A stretch of 64,000 nt of DNA from Aureimonas jatrophae. Lineage in GTDB: Bacteria > Pseudomonadota > Alphaproteobacteria > Rhizobiales > Rhizobiaceae. The stretch spans positions 1 through 64,000 of the forward strand of contig NZ_FNIT01000002.1 in the NCBI RefSeq assembly GCF_900104035.1. Direction: 5' to 3'. Position numbers and translations under genes: made by a program. How positions within the stretch are numbered: the first letter of the stretch is position 1; each line of letters begins with the position of its first letter. The notes beneath the pieces are model-generated. The model was not told the origin of the DNA and ran no database searches. It saw only the letters and a program-made list of their open reading frames with translations. Positions 41,844 to 50,629 of this stretch are shown piece by piece.

Positions 41844-42518
41844 ATGAGCATAACGACTAGACGTGCGCGGAGTGAGAACAAAAAGACGCTGCTTCGGGAA
41901 GAGTCCGTTCGACGTCTGACCGCGTCCGCCGTCCGTCTGATCGTCGAGAAAGGTTATCACGCCTCGACGCTTCAGGAGATCGCGGATGGAGCCGGACTAA
42001 CGAAGGGAGCGATCTTCTTCTACTTCGACTCCAAGGAAAACCTCTTGCTCAACATTCTTGATCGCGCCGAGATGGAAATCGTCGACACGCTCATCGAGCA
42101 CCTGGACACGTTGCAGACGACAGCGGCTGAGAAAATCGCCGCGTTTTTCCGTTTTACCTCGCAGCAAGGGATCAGCAGACCGTACGAGCTGCTCTGCCTT
42201 ATCAAGATGTCGATTGAGGGTCGAAACTCGACAGAGCTTGCCGACAAGCGAGTTTACCAGATCTACGAGCGGATCCGTGGGAAGCTCGAGGAAATCGTCA
42301 GGGAGGGCAAGAGCACAGGCGAGTTCGCGCCGAGCCTTCCGTCCTCCGAGTTCGCTTCCGTGATCATCGCAATGCACGACGGAATGATGCTCGAATGGCA
42401 CCGCCGCGGTAAGGACATCGATGGAAAGATCCTTGTTCGCACGGTTTGGAAGACGATCCTGAATGGGGTAGTCGTCAAGCAACCGACCGAGGATGACCGG
42501 GCGACCGGTCGCAACTGA
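41844..42518 (+). CDS. TetR family transcriptional regulator
   Basis: A 224-residue TetR regulator. The helix-turn-helix lies about residues 24-68 (VEKGYHASTLQEIADGAGLT and KGAIFFYFDSKENLL), followed by an all-helical ligand domain. As last gene of the operon it probably represses it through the palindromes at 31039 and 32361, released by a CoA ester or free acid as in FadR/PaaR-type TetR proteins. This is inference from position and symmetry. I did not find the palindrome in front of this gene itself. Confidence 0.9.
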   Translation: MSITTRRARSENKKTLLREESVRRLTASAVRLIVEKGYHASTLQEIADGAGLTKGAIFFYFDSKENLLLNILDRAEMEIVDTLIEHLDTLQTTAAEKIAAFFRFTSQQGISRPYELLCLIKMSIEGRNSTELADKRVYQIYERIRGKLEEIVREGKSTGEFAPSLPSSEFASVIIAMHDGMMLEWHRRGKDIDGKILVRTVWKTILNGVVVKQPTEDDRATGRN

Positions 42519-42713
42519 CCTATCCACCGGCCCGGTCGTTGTGGCCATACGCTCCCTTCGCCCCAATGCCGGTTTAACGACCTCGGCACCTGCGGGTCGT
42601 CGATCTTACCAGACCGACATGAACGCCTTCGTATGCGATGGTTTTCGGAGGGTAGAACTGCGGCAACATCGCGCGAGTTCAATTGAGGCTCCCGCCATGT
42701 TGCAGCGCTCCCG

Positions 42714-42962
42714 TCAAGGCAGAAGTCGGCGACATGCCGCAACGCGCCGTCTAATGAGCGGACCTACCTTCGATCGTGGCAGATGCGTCGGCGCTGCTGC
42801 AAAGGCCATCGCTGAATTTGCCGATACCACGAGATGCTCTATCCAAGGACGCACCCCCTCTTCGAGCTGTGCCACGATCTTGTCGGTGATGCGTCCGTAG
42901 ACGTCGCTGCGGTTGGTGTCGATGCCGCGGCTGGAGCCGGACTTCGTCCTCATGCGAGCCAT
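42714..42962 (-). pseudogene. ArdC-like antirestriction/primase remnant, N-terminal part only
   Basis: From the ATG at 42962 the first 40 or so codons (SDVYGRITDKIVAQLEEGVRPW) match the N-terminus of ArdC proteins, ssDNA-binding antirestriction factors carried by conjugative plasmids and ICEs. After RPW the text is foreign and ends at 42714, so about 85% of the usual 300 residues is missing. It marks a former mobile-element junction next to the catabolic cluster. Confidence 0.72.
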
Positions 42963-43099
42963 GGTTGTTCCCTCTTATCGCCTGTGGGCGAGGCCCCGGG
43001 CTCTCGTGCCGGTGAATGGCCTCCTGACATTCCCCGGAGCGAAGGGAGGGGGCGCAGACCCCCGAATGGCAGCGCACGGAACCGTCCAGGGGTCGGCGG

Positions 43100-43150
43100 G
43101 CGGCAAAATCGGAAGGTTCGACGCGAAGCGGTGAAGACCGATTTTGCCGC
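43100..43150. repeat. perfect 13-bp inverted repeat upstream of the ArdC remnant
   Basis: The arms GCGGCAAAATCGG (43100-43112) and CCGATTTTGCCGC (43138-43150) pair perfectly, with a 25-base loop that contains a smaller TTCG/CGAA hairpin. It lies about 140 bases upstream of the ArdC start on the minus strand. It could be a regulatory or origin-related element of the lost mobile segment. Confidence 0.75.
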
Positions 43151-43266
43151 GTGAGGGCAAGGGCCGATCCGACGCGCACAGCGCTTGCCCCTTGACAGGT
43201 CCGGGCGCCGACGCTTGGGGCGATCTCAGACGAAGAAGAGGACAGCGAGCGTCAGCTCGTTGACCC

Positions 43267-43308
43267 TATGGATATCGCGCTCCAGCGCGTCTGAGCGATA
43301 CCCATAGT
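43267..43308. repeat. 13-bp inverted repeat
   Basis: The arms CTATGGATATCGC (43267-43279) and GCGATACCCATAG (43296-43308) pair at 12 of 13 positions. The inner bases can extend through GCGC/GCGC pairing. Function is unknown. Confidence 0.65.
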
Positions 43309-43317
43309 TCGATGCCG

Positions 43318-43395
43318 AGCGACGGCGGAGCTGGGCCGAAAGCAGACGGGCAGCTTTCAGCTCAATCGTGCAGGAAGCTGCCATCCCGCAAACGA
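43318..43395. repeat. dispersed intergenic repeat, copy 7
   Basis: It reads GCTGGGCCGAAAGCAG, ACGGGCAGCTTTCAGC, then GGAAGCTGCCATCCC. This closely parallels 12110-12180 (GGGCCGAAAGCGGACGGGC, AAAGCTGCCGTTC) and 53235-53320. It is the only copy I see between 12.2 and 53 kb. Confidence 0.6.
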
Positions 43396-43534
43396 CGACA
43401 ACTGAGTCCGATCACCTCGCATGAGATCGCCAACCACCAATACTCGATCGGCGCGGTTGTTAGTCCCCTGTATCCCCCTCGGTCTGTAGTATATGTTTGC
43501 TACGCTCGCCATATTTCATATCGGCAACGGCGAT

Positions 43535-45178
43535 CTAAACATTGCTGTATCCCCGCTGGGCAACGATCCGATCGGCGACGCGCCAAGCATTGGCCATGAT
43601 GGTAAGTGTTGGGTTGGCGCCGGTACCCGTAGGGAAGGGCGAGCCGTCGACCGCGTAGAGATTTTCCACTTCGTGCGCCCGGCACCAGCGGTCGAGAACG
43701 GACGTGTCCGGGTCGTCGCCCATGCGCGCCGTGCCATGCTGATGCGAGCAGTTGCCGGTGACACGGTCGGCATAGACCTTCGTGACGGAGGTCGCTCCGC
43801 TCGCCTCCAGGATGTCCGCCCCCCGGTCGATGAGATAGCGCCCCTGCTTGAGGTCGTTCTCGTGGGCCTTCAGGGTGACGCGCGCCACCGGCAGACCCCA
43901 GGCGTCCGTGACCTCTTCGTCGAGATCGATGCGGTTGTCGTGCTGGGGCATGTCGTGCAGAACCATGGCCACCGCGAGCGAATGGCTGAACTGCTCGCGG
44001 TCGATGCGCTTCGCCTCGGCACCCCAAGCGGGGGCGCCCGGCAGGCGCCAGTTGATCGGCAGCGGAATGCCGACGCCGGCGACTGCGATGTGCCCTCCTG
44101 AGATGAAGCCACGCGTTTCATCATGCTCGTAGTGCTCGAACGTGGAAGCGCTGACGTAGCCTCCACCCGCCCAGGCATAGACGGGATCGGTATAGGTGCC
44201 GACCGCGGCGGAATACTCATGGAAGGTCACGTTGCGACCGACGAGATCGGACCCGTTGGCAAGTCCGTTCGGGAAGCGGCCCGATCGGGAAAGCAGCATC
44301 AAGCGTGCCGTCTCCACCGCGCCGCAGGCGAGAATGAAGAGATCTGCCTCCTGCTCGAAGACCGCTCCGTCCGCATCCTCATAGACGGCGGACCGGATCT
44401 TGCCCGTTCCGTCGAGCACCAGCTCGCGAACATAGGAGTCGGGTCGAAGCTCGTAGTTGCCCGTCGCCACCGCATCCGGGACGAAGACGTTTAGAGCCGA
44501 GGAGCGGGTACCGGTCGGGTCCCCATGCTGCTGGGCGAAGGCACTAACGACAGTTGCCTTGCGGCCGGCGAAGGGGCGCGACAACGCGGCTTGAGGCGTC
44601 GGAAAGGCGTTCCACCCGAGCGCCGCACAGCCCTCGTGGAACTTCTGTGCATAGCGGGACATGGGCATGGGCGGGCAAGGATACCCCCCCGAGCGCGGTC
44701 CCTCGAAGCGGTTGGCGCCGGCCTCGCCGGATACGCCGAAGGCCCACTCGACCTTCTGGTAGTAGGGCTCGAGCTCGTCATAGGTGATCGGCCAATCGGC
44801 GAGCGAGGCGCCAGGCAGGTCGCCCGCGACCGTGCGCATGCGAAAGTCGTTGGGCGTGAAGCGCGGCAGCCAGCCCTGCCAGTGGACGGTACCGCCGCCC
44901 ACCATCTGCGGCACGGGACAGAAGAGGTCGACGCGCGCCTTATCGGCGGCGGTCTCACGCCAGGTGCGCGGATTGAGAAGCGGGTCGGGCCAGAGATTGT
45001 AGCGGTTGATGTTGGCGAGCTCGTCACCGCCGAAGCTTTCCTTGCGTCGCCAAGGCCCCCTCTCGAGCGCGACGACTTTGACGCCCGCCTCGCATAGAAC
45101 CTTAGCGGCGGCCGCGCCCGAAGCGCCCGCGCCGATGATCACGGCGTCGGTGCGCGCCGGCTTGCCCTTAGAGACCAT
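43535..45178 (-). CDS. GMC family oxidoreductase, gluconate/glycoside 3-dehydrogenase large subunit type
   Basis: A 547-residue FAD enzyme. The dinucleotide motif VIIGAGASGAAAAKVL lies at about 13-28, the text GGGTVHWQGWLPRF is typical of the gluconate 2-dehydrogenase-like group, and the C-terminal HQHGTARMGDDP and VDGSPFPTGTGANPTLT hold the catalytic His/Asn region. With its small-subunit partner, overlapping by 11 bases, it probably oxidises a sugar hydroxyl (C2 or C3). It has no export signal, unlike periplasmic gluconate dehydrogenases. It is the last gene of the sugar operon. Confidence 0.92.
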   Translation of the reverse strand: MVSKGKPARTDAVIIGAGASGAAAAKVLCEAGVKVVALERGPWRRKESFGGDELANINRYNLWPDPLLNPRTWRETAADKARVDLFCPVPQMVGGGTVHWQGWLPRFTPNDFRMRTVAGDLPGASLADWPITYDELEPYYQKVEWAFGVSGEAGANRFEGPRSGGYPCPPMPMSRYAQKFHEGCAALGWNAFPTPQAALSRPFAGRKATVVSAFAQQHGDPTGTRSSALNVFVPDAVATGNYELRPDSYVRELVLDGTGKIRSAVYEDADGAVFEQEADLFILACGAVETARLMLLSRSGRFPNGLANGSDLVGRNVTFHEYSAAVGTYTDPVYAWAGGGYVSASTFEHYEHDETRGFISGGHIAVAGVGIPLPINWRLPGAPAWGAEAKRIDREQFSHSLAVAMVLHDMPQHDNRIDLDEEVTDAWGLPVARVTLKAHENDLKQGRYLIDRGADILEASGATSVTKVYADRVTGNCSHQHGTARMGDDPDTSVLDRWCRAHEVENLYAVDGSPFPTGTGANPTLTIMANAWRVADRIVAQRGYSNV

Positions 45179-45827
45179 CGTGGAACTCCTTGACCTTCTC
45201 GGCCTCGCCCTCGGCGAACCATTGCAGCGTCGTGTAGCGGCCCTCGTGCACCTCTCTGAGCGAGGCGGGGCCGGGAAAGCCGATCACCTGCCAGCCGACC
45301 TGGTCCCGGTTCCCACCGTAGATCGGATCGGCGTAGAAGCCTTGGCGCGTATGGGCGACGAGGAGCGGGAAAAAGTCGAGGTCGGTCTCAGTCGAAGTCT
45401 GTTGCAGGGCCGGCTCCCCAAGGGGGCCAGCAAGACCGTCCGAAACGGTCAGCGTCGTCGGATCATGCGCCGCCCCGGCCTCGAGCGCGCGCAGGATCTC
45501 GTCCTGGTCCGCGGGAGAAAGGTCCTTGAAAACCGTGGCGAAGCGTGCGCTCGCGCGGGCGTCGAGCTCACGGATGCCGTCGGCATACTTGCCGCGCATG
45601 ATCTCGATGCGCTGCCTCCACGCGTCGGCCGATCGCCCTTCCAGAACCTCGAAGCCCGAACCATCGGGCTTTGCGAAGATGTAGTCGAGGCCGGAAAGGT
45701 ATCGCTCGACGAAGTCGATGCAGCCGGCCTCGCGCGCGCCGGGCAACCCGTCGTCAGAGGGGATGATGCGGGCCATCGCGGCCTCAATCGTCGCGCGGCC
45801 GTGCGCGTCGAAGAATGTGTTGGTCAT
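45168..45827 (-). CDS. gluconate 2-dehydrogenase subunit 3 family protein
   Basis: About 219 residues from the ATG at 45827, chosen because GAAGG lies eight bases upstream; an ATG three codons earlier lacks spacing. The family signature near the C-terminus is GGNRDQVGWQVIGFPGP. The usual twin-arginine signal of this family is absent, so the GMC complex would remain in the cytosol. The family subunit binds and stabilises the GMC catalytic subunit. No cytochrome c subunit gene is nearby. Confidence 0.9.
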   Translation of the reverse strand: MTNTFFDAHGRATIEAAMARIIPSDDGLPGAREAGCIDFVERYLSGLDYIFAKPDGSGFEVLEGRSADAWRQRIEIMRGKYADGIRELDARASARFATVFKDLSPADQDEILRALEAGAAHDPTTLTVSDGLAGPLGEPALQQTSTETDLDFFPLLVAHTRQGFYADPIYGGNRDQVGWQVIGFPGPASLREVHEGRYTTLQWFAEGEAEKVKEFHDGL

Positions 45828-45844
45828 CGGGTCCATCCTTCGGA

Positions 45845-46813
45845 TCAGCGTCGCCGCGCCTGGCTGATCGCGACGGCGAGGATGATGATTGCCCCACGGG
45901 CGATGAGCTGCTGGGAGAATTCGAGCCCCATGAGCACGAGGCCGTTGTTGATGAGGCCGATCATCAGGGCCCCCATGATCGAGCCGATCACCGTACCGGC
46001 CCCGCCGAAGAGGCTGGTGCCGCCCAGAACCGCTGCGGCGATCACCGAGAGTTCGTCGCCCTCGCCGAACTGGAACCGGCCGGAGCGCAGGCGTCCGGCA
46101 TAGAGCATGCCGGCCAGCGCCGCCGCAAGCGAGGAGAAGAGCAGGACCTTGAACTTGATTGAGGCCGTATCGACGCCCGAATAGCGCGCCGAGGTCTCGT
46201 TGCCGCCGGTCGCCAGCACCCGCCGCCCGAAGGTCGTGCGCCTGAGGACGACGTGGCCGAGAAGGCCGATGGCGGCGACCCATATGAGGAGGCTCGGCAC
46301 CGGTCCGAGATTGCCGGCACCGAAGACGGACACGTAGGTCTTCGACAGGATCGGGATCGCCGCCGTGCCGGAAATCCACATGGCGACGCCGCGGGCTATG
46401 CCCATCATGGCCAGCGTCGTGAGAAACGAGGGGATGCCGACCACCGTCGTCAGCCAGCCGTTCGCCGCGCCGCACACGATGCCCGTGCCGAGGCCGAAGA
46501 GGATGCCGCCCGGAATGCCGAACTGGTCGATGCCCATGGCAGTCGTGACCGAGGCCAGCCCCGCGACCGCGCCGACCGACAGGTCGATTTCGGCGGCTCC
46601 GAGAACGAAGGTCATGGCCACGGCTACGATCGCGATGATCGCCGTCTGGCGGACGATGTTGAGGAGGTTGTTGGGGTCAAGGAAACCCCGGTCTCCGAGC
46701 GTCACGGCAAAGACGAGGAAGATCGCGACGAAGCCGATATAGATGATGTAGTCGCGCCAGTTCGAGAGCGCGGACAGGGTCTTGCGCGGCGCAGATGTCG
46801 TCGGGTTGCTCAT
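45845..46813 (-). CDS. sugar ABC transporter permease (RbsC-like)
   Basis: A 322-residue permease with about nine hydrophobic segments and the RbsC/MglC motif FVLGAAEIDLSVGAVAGLAS, then a cytosolic loop RVLATGGNETSARYSGV, the ATPase-contact site. The ATG at 46813 overlaps the ATPase gene end by four bases. It forms the homodimeric channel of a carbohydrate importer. The stop is followed after 17 bases by the subunit 3 gene, which links sugar import with oxidation. Confidence 0.94.
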   Translation of the reverse strand: MSNPTTSAPRKTLSALSNWRDYIIYIGFVAIFLVFAVTLGDRGFLDPNNLLNIVRQTAIIAIVAVAMTFVLGAAEIDLSVGAVAGLASVTTAMGIDQFGIPGGILFGLGTGIVCGAANGWLTTVVGIPSFLTTLAMMGIARGVAMWISGTAAIPILSKTYVSVFGAGNLGPVPSLLIWVAAIGLLGHVVLRRTTFGRRVLATGGNETSARYSGVDTASIKFKVLLFSSLAAALAGMLYAGRLRSGRFQFGEGDELSVIAAAVLGGTSLFGGAGTVIGSIMGALMIGLINNGLVLMGLEFSQQLIARGAIIILAVAISQARRR

Positions 46814-48381
46814 CGGGCCGTCCCTGTGCGTGCCTCGGATCGGGCTTGCTGCATGAAGGTGTTCAGGGTCTGCTCGGCCTGACCGAGCGCGTCGGCCTCG
46901 CTGCCGCCGGGACCTGGATCCAGCGCCTGGCGGTCGATCTCGCGGGCGATGCGCCCGTCCGACATCACGAGGATGCGGTCGCAGGCGGCCAGCAGCTCCT
47001 GCAATTCGGAGGACAGGACGAGGATCGCCTTGCCGGCCTTGGCGAGGCCGCGGATCAGCGTCACGATTTCGGACTTCGAGCCGATGTCGATGCCTGCGGT
47101 CGGCTCGTCCAGGATGAGGATGTCGGGCTCGGTCGCGAGCCACTTGGCGATCACGACCTTCTGCGCGTTGCCGCCGGACAAGGAGCGCACTGGTGCCCGG
47201 CAGCCGTCCGTCTTGATGCGCAGGCGTGCGATCGACTCGTCCGCCAGCCGTGCCGACTTCGACCCGTCCACGAAGCCGCCGTCGGAGAGGCGCGAGAGGT
47301 TCGGAAGGGCGATGTTGCTTTCGACGCTGTGGAAGGCGACGAAGCCTTGGCGCGAACGGTCCTCGGGCACGAGCGCAATGCCGGCGGCGATGGCATCGGC
47401 AGGCTTGTTTATCGTGACGGCCCGCCCCTTCACGCGGATCTCGCCACCCCGCAGCGGCGCGACGCCGGCAAGAACGCGCGCGAGCGAGGAGCGGCCGCTA
47501 CCGAGAAGGCCGGCGATGCCGACGACCTCGCCGCGGCGCAGCGTCAGGTCGACCCCTGCGGGCTTGTGCTCCCCGACGAGGCCCTGCGCCTCCAGAATGG
47601 TCTCGCCGACTGTCGCCGTCTCGCGCACGACATCGGAGAAGCCGCGAGAGCGGCGACCGATGATGTGGGCGATGAGGCTGTCGAGGGTGAAGTCGGCCAT
47701 CGGCCCGGTGACGACGTGGCGCCCGTCGCGCAGGACGCTCGCACGGTCCGCGATGCGGAAGATCTCGTCCATGCGGTGCGAGACGTAGACCACGGCGACG
47801 CCTTCAGCCTTCAACTGGCGGACGTAGTCGAAGAGGCGCTCCACCTCGTTGCCGGAGAGCGCGGTCGTGGGCTCGTCGAGGACGAGAACCTTGCAGGGCT
47901 GCGACGTCGCCTTGACGATCTCGGTGAGCTGGCGGTGGCCGGCCGGGATGTCGGCGACCTTGGCGAGCGGATCGACCGCGACGCCCATGCGGGCGAAGAG
48001 ACGGCGCGCTTCCTCGATCGCAGCGCGGTCGTCGATCAAGGCGCCAGCCTTGATCTCGCGGTTCAGGAAGACGTTCTGCGCGACGGTGAGAGTGGGAACG
48101 AGGCTCATCTCCTGAAAGGCCATGGAGACGCCGAGACGGCGGGCGACCTCGGGCGTGAAGCCCTTCATCGCCGTGCCGCCGATCTCGACGGTGCCGGCGC
48201 TCGGCGGCTGCACGCCGCGCAGGATCTTGAGGATCGTGGACTTGCCGGCTCCGTTCTCGCCGAGGAGCGCGTGCACCTCGCCCGGCCGGATGTCGAGATC
48301 GACGCCCTCCAGCGCGCGCACGCCGCCGAAATGCTTGGAGACGCCGCGCATGCGCACGGCCTCGGGCAAGGCATGGCTCAT
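46810..48381 (-). CDS. sugar ABC transporter ATP-binding protein (RbsA/MglA-like, two ATPase domains)
   Basis: A 523-residue duplicated ATPase. The N-terminal half has Walker A LLGENGAGKS and Walker B LDEPTTALSG. The C-terminal half has GIAGLLGSGRS in place of a full Walker A, signature LSGGNAQKVVIAKWLA and Walker B ILDEPTAGID, as is normal for CUT2 importers. The ATG at 48381 is the correct start; the frame upstream is not coding. It drives the RbsC-type permease with which it overlaps. Confidence 0.95.
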   Translation of the reverse strand: MSHALPEAVRMRGVSKHFGGVRALEGVDLDIRPGEVHALLGENGAGKSTILKILRGVQPPSAGTVEIGGTAMKGFTPEVARRLGVSMAFQEMSLVPTLTVAQNVFLNREIKAGALIDDRAAIEEARRLFARMGVAVDPLAKVADIPAGHRQLTEIVKATSQPCKVLVLDEPTTALSGNEVERLFDYVRQLKAEGVAVVYVSHRMDEIFRIADRASVLRDGRHVVTGPMADFTLDSLIAHIIGRRSRGFSDVVRETATVGETILEAQGLVGEHKPAGVDLTLRRGEVVGIAGLLGSGRSSLARVLAGVAPLRGGEIRVKGRAVTINKPADAIAAGIALVPEDRSRQGFVAFHSVESNIALPNLSRLSDGGFVDGSKSARLADESIARLRIKTDGCRAPVRSLSGGNAQKVVIAKWLATEPDILILDEPTAGIDIGSKSEIVTLIRGLAKAGKAILVLSSELQELLAACDRILVMSDGRIAREIDRQALDPGPGGSEADALGQAEQTLNTFMQQARSEARTGTAR

Positions 48382-48462
48382 GGTGAAACCTCGAGGGGAA
48401 CAGGCGCGACGGTATGCGCCGCCCTTCACCCGGAACCGGGCGAAGGGCGACGGCGATCGGCG

Positions 48463-49584
48463 CTACTCCATGCTCTGCTTAATCTTGTCGGTGACGGGCT
48501 TGTGGTAGACTTGGTCCCAGGCCTCGGCGAGGTTCGCCTTGGTGACGGGAAGCGCCGGCAGGGCGACATAGGCCGGCGCCGGCTTGTTCAGGAGACCGTA
48601 GCCAGCCAGCATCGCCTCGGTCACGCCCTGGTCGTAGGGGCGCTGCGCGGAGAGGCCCTTGATGTTGCCCTCGCTCGCCATGTTGATCGCGACGTTCTCG
48701 CCAAGGTCGCAGTTGACGATCACGAGATCGTCGCGGCCGTTGTTCAGAGCGGCGTTGACGACGCCCTCGGCCGGTACGTCCCAGACCGCCCAGATGCCCT
48801 TGATGGTCGGGTTGGAGACGAGCATGGCGCCCGCCGCCTTTTCCGCATCGCCGGCAAAGTCCGGTCCGCCGATGCCCTGCTCGGCGACGACCTTGATGTC
48901 GGGATAGTTCTCGGCGAGCGTCTTCTTCACGGCATCGTAGCGCTGCTTGGTCACGAAGAAGTCGGCGGCATGAAAGACGAGCCCGACGTCGCCCTTGCCG
49001 CCCAGCGCCTGGGCCAGCAGGTGGGCGGTCGCCACCCCGTTGCCGTAGTTGTCGGCCGAGACGGAGGCGATGTAGTCGCTGCCCGCCTTGAAGCCGGCCG
49101 GCACGTTGTCCATGAAGACGAGCTTCACGCCCGCATCCGCCGCCGCCTTGTAGGCCGCGGCCGTCGCGGTCGGGTCGGTCGGGATCGAGACGATGACGTT
49201 CGGCTTCTGCGCCATCACGGTCTCGAGGTCGGCGACCTGCTTGTCGGGCTTGAAGCCTGCGTCGGTGGTCGCCACCACGGCGATGCCCATCTTGTCGAAC
49301 TGCGCCTTCAGACCCTCGATCTGAGCCTGGCTCCAGTCGTTGCCGGCATAGTGCATGACGATCGCGGCCTTGGCGTTCATGGCCTTGATCCGGGTAAGCT
49401 CCTCCTCGCTCAGCGAGACGGCGGAGGCAGGCTCCGGCTTCTCGCCGTTCGGCCCGAGGCTCATGACGGACCGGCCGATCTCGGCGAGCGCCTGCGCGGG
49501 ATCCGCCGCAAGAACTGCCGGCGCGGCGGACAGAAGAAGCGCGGCGGCGAGCGCGGCCGGGCGCAGAACGGTCGTGATGCGCAT
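48463..49584 (-). CDS. sugar ABC transporter substrate-binding protein (RbsB-like)
   Basis: A 373-residue periplasmic binding protein from the ATG at 49584. The signal peptide is MRITTVLRPAALAAALLLSA, with cleavage near AVLAADPAQ. The mature chain has the type I fold: MHYAGNDWSQAQIEGLKAQF, VIVSIPTDPTATAAAYKAA and LVFMDNVPAGF. It is about 50-60 residues longer than RbsB, with an extra N-terminal helix. It delivers an unknown sugar or glycoside to the importer. A signal-less homologue with the same segment order is encoded at 52059. Confidence 0.93.
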   Translation of the reverse strand: MRITTVLRPAALAAALLLSAAPAVLAADPAQALAEIGRSVMSLGPNGEKPEPASAVSLSEEELTRIKAMNAKAAIVMHYAGNDWSQAQIEGLKAQFDKMGIAVVATTDAGFKPDKQVADLETVMAQKPNVIVSIPTDPTATAAAYKAAADAGVKLVFMDNVPAGFKAGSDYIASVSADNYGNGVATAHLLAQALGGKGDVGLVFHAADFFVTKQRYDAVKKTLAENYPDIKVVAEQGIGGPDFAGDAEKAAGAMLVSNPTIKGIWAVWDVPAEGVVNAALNNGRDDLVIVNCDLGENVAINMASEGNIKGLSAQRPYDQGVTEAMLAGYGLLNKPAPAYVALPALPVTKANLAEAWDQVYHKPVTDKIKQSME

Positions 49585-49640
49585 GGTGTTGGGTCTCCTC
49601 CCAGAGTGTTCGGCGCGCCTTGGGGCATCGCCGCATGTCT

Positions 49641-50459
49641 TCAGGCCTTGGCGGCCTCGGCCTCGACGAAGCGTAGGCTGTCCCGCGCTCCCGCGGCGGG
49701 ATCGGGCCAAGCGTCGAGTTCGTTGCAGATCCAGCCGTCGTAACCGATCGCCTTCAGCGCCCTGATCACCGCGCCGTTGTCGCAGTCGCCCTCGCCGACC
49801 GGAACGAAGGCGAAGGGATCGCGCCGCCAGCCCTTGAGGTGGACGTAGGTGATGCGCGCGGCGTGCCCTGTCACCAGCGCCGCCGGATCGCCGCCGGCGG
49901 CGGCCAGATGCGCCGTATCGGGACAGAAGCCGATCGCGGTCTTTTCGAAGATCCGCGCGACTTCCGCGGGCGTTTCCACGATGGTCGAGAGATGGGGATG
50001 GTACTGGGCCTTGAGGCCGCGCGCCTCGGCGATCGCGACCACCTTGTCGAGCGCTGCGGCGAGGGCGTCGTAGTCGCCGCTCCGTGCGCCCGATAAACGG
50101 CGCGCGCCGCCGCCGACGACGAGATGCTCCGCCCCAAGCGCCTGCGCGGCGTCCGCCGCCTTCCCGATCCGCGCAAGCTCCTCCTCCAGCACGTCGGCGA
50201 AGATGAAGTTGCCGCCACTATAGACAGCGACGAGCGCGAGGCCGGTCTCGGCCAGCGTGCGACGGAGCGAGGCGAAGTCGTCCGCCCCCCCGTCAAGCAC
50301 GTTGCCGTCGAAGAACTCAATGCCCTTGTAACCGGCTGCAGCGATCTCCCGTGCCGCGCGGTCCATATCGCCGAACGTGCGGTAGGCGAGCCGTCCGATC
50401 GACGTCACGCCCACGGCGTCCCCGCCGAGCGGACCCCAGCAATTGGCGTGATACGCCAT
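49641..50459 (-). CDS. sugar phosphate isomerase/epimerase-like TIM barrel
   Basis: A 272-residue AP-endonuclease-2-like barrel. Likely metal ligands lie in YKGIEFFDGN, LKAQYHPHLSTIVET, IGFCPDTAHLAAAGG, ITYVHLKGW and GWICNELDAW. The ATG at 50459 is the internal start; the upstream frame is non-coding. Relatives include inosose dehydratase and 3-keto-sugar epimerases/hydratases. As first gene of the operon with a GMC dehydrogenase, it likely acts on the keto-sugar made by that enzyme. This is inference from gene association. Confidence 0.9.
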   Translation of the reverse strand: MAYHANCWGPLGGDAVGVTSIGRLAYRTFGDMDRAAREIAAAGYKGIEFFDGNVLDGGADDFASLRRTLAETGLALVAVYSGGNFIFADVLEEELARIGKAADAAQALGAEHLVVGGGARRLSGARSGDYDALAAALDKVVAIAEARGLKAQYHPHLSTIVETPAEVARIFEKTAIGFCPDTAHLAAAGGDPAALVTGHAARITYVHLKGWRRDPFAFVPVGEGDCDNGAVIRALKAIGYDGWICNELDAWPDPAAGARDSLRFVEAEAAKA

Positions 50460-50629
50460 CTTCCAACCGGCCAATCCGCCCTCCCCGACGTTTGCCGACA
50501 CTTTCGATGTCAGAAACACAACTAATGCTGATAAAAAGCAGAAGTCAATGGCGATCTGCCGAATGCCACTGAAATGCAGTTGCGGCCCTATCGTCGGTTC
50601 GGGCATGGTCGCACGCAAAGGAGACACAA
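50460..50629. promoter_or_regulatory. divergent promoter region, sugar operon / ROK regulator
   Basis: This 170-bp gap has an AT-rich core at about 50500-50560, unlike the GC-rich flanks, including the short palindrome GACACTTTCGATGTC at 50497-50511. It is the likely place for the ROK operator and both promoters. Hexamers cannot be fixed by eye. Confidence 0.4.

Larger units (their letters stand above)
42519..43534. other. 1-kb scar with ArdC remnant, inverted repeats and a dispersed repeat
   Basis: No intact gene. It holds an ArdC N-terminal remnant on the minus strand, two strong inverted repeats (43100-43150 and 43267-43308) and a copy of the dispersed repeat (about 43318-43395). A short minus-strand reading at about 43226-43307 (SDALERDIHRVNELTLAVLFF) looks protein-like but has no start and no family I know. 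The region looks like the edge of a lost plasmid- or ICE-borne segment. Confidence 0.6.

Noticed and set aside
46795-49743. A 982-codon open frame on the plus strand opposite the sugar transporter genes
   Set aside because: It is the antisense shadow of the ATPase and binding-protein genes, a common effect of high GC. It has no domain text, while the minus strand carries full ABC motifs.
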